Assembly (NCBI GenBank): GCA_026168605.1
Contig: JAPFDX010000016.1
Span: forward strand, 1 to 64,000
Direction: 5' to 3'
Source: Roseburia sp.
GTDB lineage: Bacteria > Bacillota > Clostridia > Lachnospirales > Lachnospiraceae
DNA: 64,000 nucleotides
Shown here: one piece after another, positions 63,524 through 64,000 of the stretch
Layout of the letters: every line of letters starts with the position of its first letter
How positions within the stretch are numbered: position 1 is the first letter of the stretch
The notes under the pieces: model-generated
Seen by the model: only the letters and a program-made list of their open reading frames with translations
Databases searched by the model: none
What the model was told of the DNA's origin: nothing
Translations under genes and position numbers: made by a program

Positions 63524-64000
63524 ATGATTATTACAATTGTTGGCGGAGGCAGTACCTTTACACCGGGTATTGTGAAATCGATCGCACTGCGCAAAGAGGA
63601 GCTTGAGGTACAGGAGATCCGTCTCTTTGATATTGACAGGGAGCGTCAGGATAAGGTTGGCACGCTGGTGCGCTGGATCCTCGAAGAGGATTTGAAGTGC
63701 GGCATCAAACTTACAGTGACTTATGATGTGGAGGAAGCATACCGGGACGCCGATTTCATTTTTGCCCAGATGCGCGTGGGAAAATATGCGATGCGCGAGC
63801 TGGATGAGAAAATTCCGCTTCGCCACGGCTGCGTTGGTCAGGAAACCTGCGGCTGCGGCGGTCTTGCTTACGGCATGAGAACGATCTTCCCGATGATCCG
63901 GGTGATCGACGACGCGGAAAAATATGCAAAGCCGACCCACTGGATCTTAAACTATTCCAATCCGGCTTCCATCGTGTCCGAAGCGTGCAGAAAGCTTCGC
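63524..64000 (+). CDS. GH4 6-phospho-alpha-glucosidase, 3' part outside the window
   Basis: ATG 63524 with aaggagg upstream; 159 codons are visible and the frame is still open at the edge. GH4 enzymes use NAD+ and a divalent metal to cleave phosphorylated disaccharides by an oxidation-elimination route. Visible: NAD-binding VGGGSTFTPGIVKSIA at the N-terminus, DADFIFAQMRVGKYAMRELD, VGQETCGCGGLAYGMR with the metal-linked Cys, and WILNYSNPASIVSEA. The CG-C-GG spelling differs from the usual CGPGG. It hydrolyses the sugar phosphates made by the upstream PTS. Confidence 0.9.
   Translation, partial: MIITIVGGGSTFTPGIVKSIALRKEELEVQEIRLFDIDRERQDKVGTLVRWILEEDLKCGIKLTVTYDVEEAYRDADFIFAQMRVGKYAMRELDEKIPLRHGCVGQETCGCGGLAYGMRTIFPMIRVIDDAEKYAKPTHWILNYSNPASIVSEACRKLR

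Overview
The window looks like a piece of chromosome from an anaerobic, endospore-forming Bacillota, most likely a Lachnospiraceae-type gut Clostridium. The evidence is the sporulation and germination genes (spoIIR, a GerA-family operon), strong AGGAGG ribosome sites with many ATGA overlaps, Bacillota-style regulators (HrcA/CIRCE, LicT/RAT, LacI), a SecD-SecF fusion, and Rpn-type nuclease genes with GLAEG repeats. This is inferred from gene content only; there is no rRNA or tRNA gene in the window.

Region by region. 1-2000: two tandem, nearly identical Rpn-family (PD-(D/E)XK) genes, the first cut by the window edge, then a repeat-rich gap. 2500-5150: rarA coupled to a type-Ic aspartate aminotransferase, ending at a giant palindrome shared with a convergent unknown gene. 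6250-7900: ispE and a GntR regulator. 7900-13450: a second very long inverted repeat, then a germination operon (GerA subunit plus a single gene that fuses the GerB permease to the GerC lipoprotein), spoIIR and a NodB-type deacetylase. 13560-16800: a decayed kinase-like gene and clpB under a CIRCE operator. 17370-23450: a maltodextrin operon (LacI regulator with twin operators, GH13 enzyme, binding protein, two permeases; no ATPase gene). 23900-32300: housekeeping genes (dnaE, pfkA, a TrmH-type methyltransferase, a small alarmone synthetase, an ABC-F protein).

32305-35760 is an accessory island with visibly AT-richer genes: a Fic protein, three unknown or immunity-like genes (one a SUKH/SMI1 protein), a frameshifted small gene, and what I read as a complete type I toxin-antitoxin locus with a 30-residue hydrophobic toxin, its own promoter, a bidirectional terminator and an antisense RNA promoter.

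35760-56760 returns to core functions: a split ThrE-type exporter, a lipoprotein FKBP isomerase, asnS, a haemolysin III-like protein behind a 40-bp perfect palindrome, an aldose epimerase-like protein, secDF, glyA, a MacAB-like ABC exporter with two different adaptor subunits, a CgeB-like glycosyltransferase, a membrane alpha/beta hydrolase with a structured leader, serS and a cyclophilin. 57000-60300: a GNAT protein and an osmoprotectant ABC transporter. 60360-64000: an alpha-glucoside PTS operon controlled by a LicT antiterminator through a visible RAT/terminator pair; its GH4 phospho-glucosidase runs off the window end.

The window therefore holds two parallel alpha-glucan routes: ABC uptake of maltodextrins with intracellular GH13 hydrolysis, and PTS uptake of disaccharides with GH4 hydrolysis. 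All promoter, terminator and RNA-structure calls were made by eye and no database was searched.
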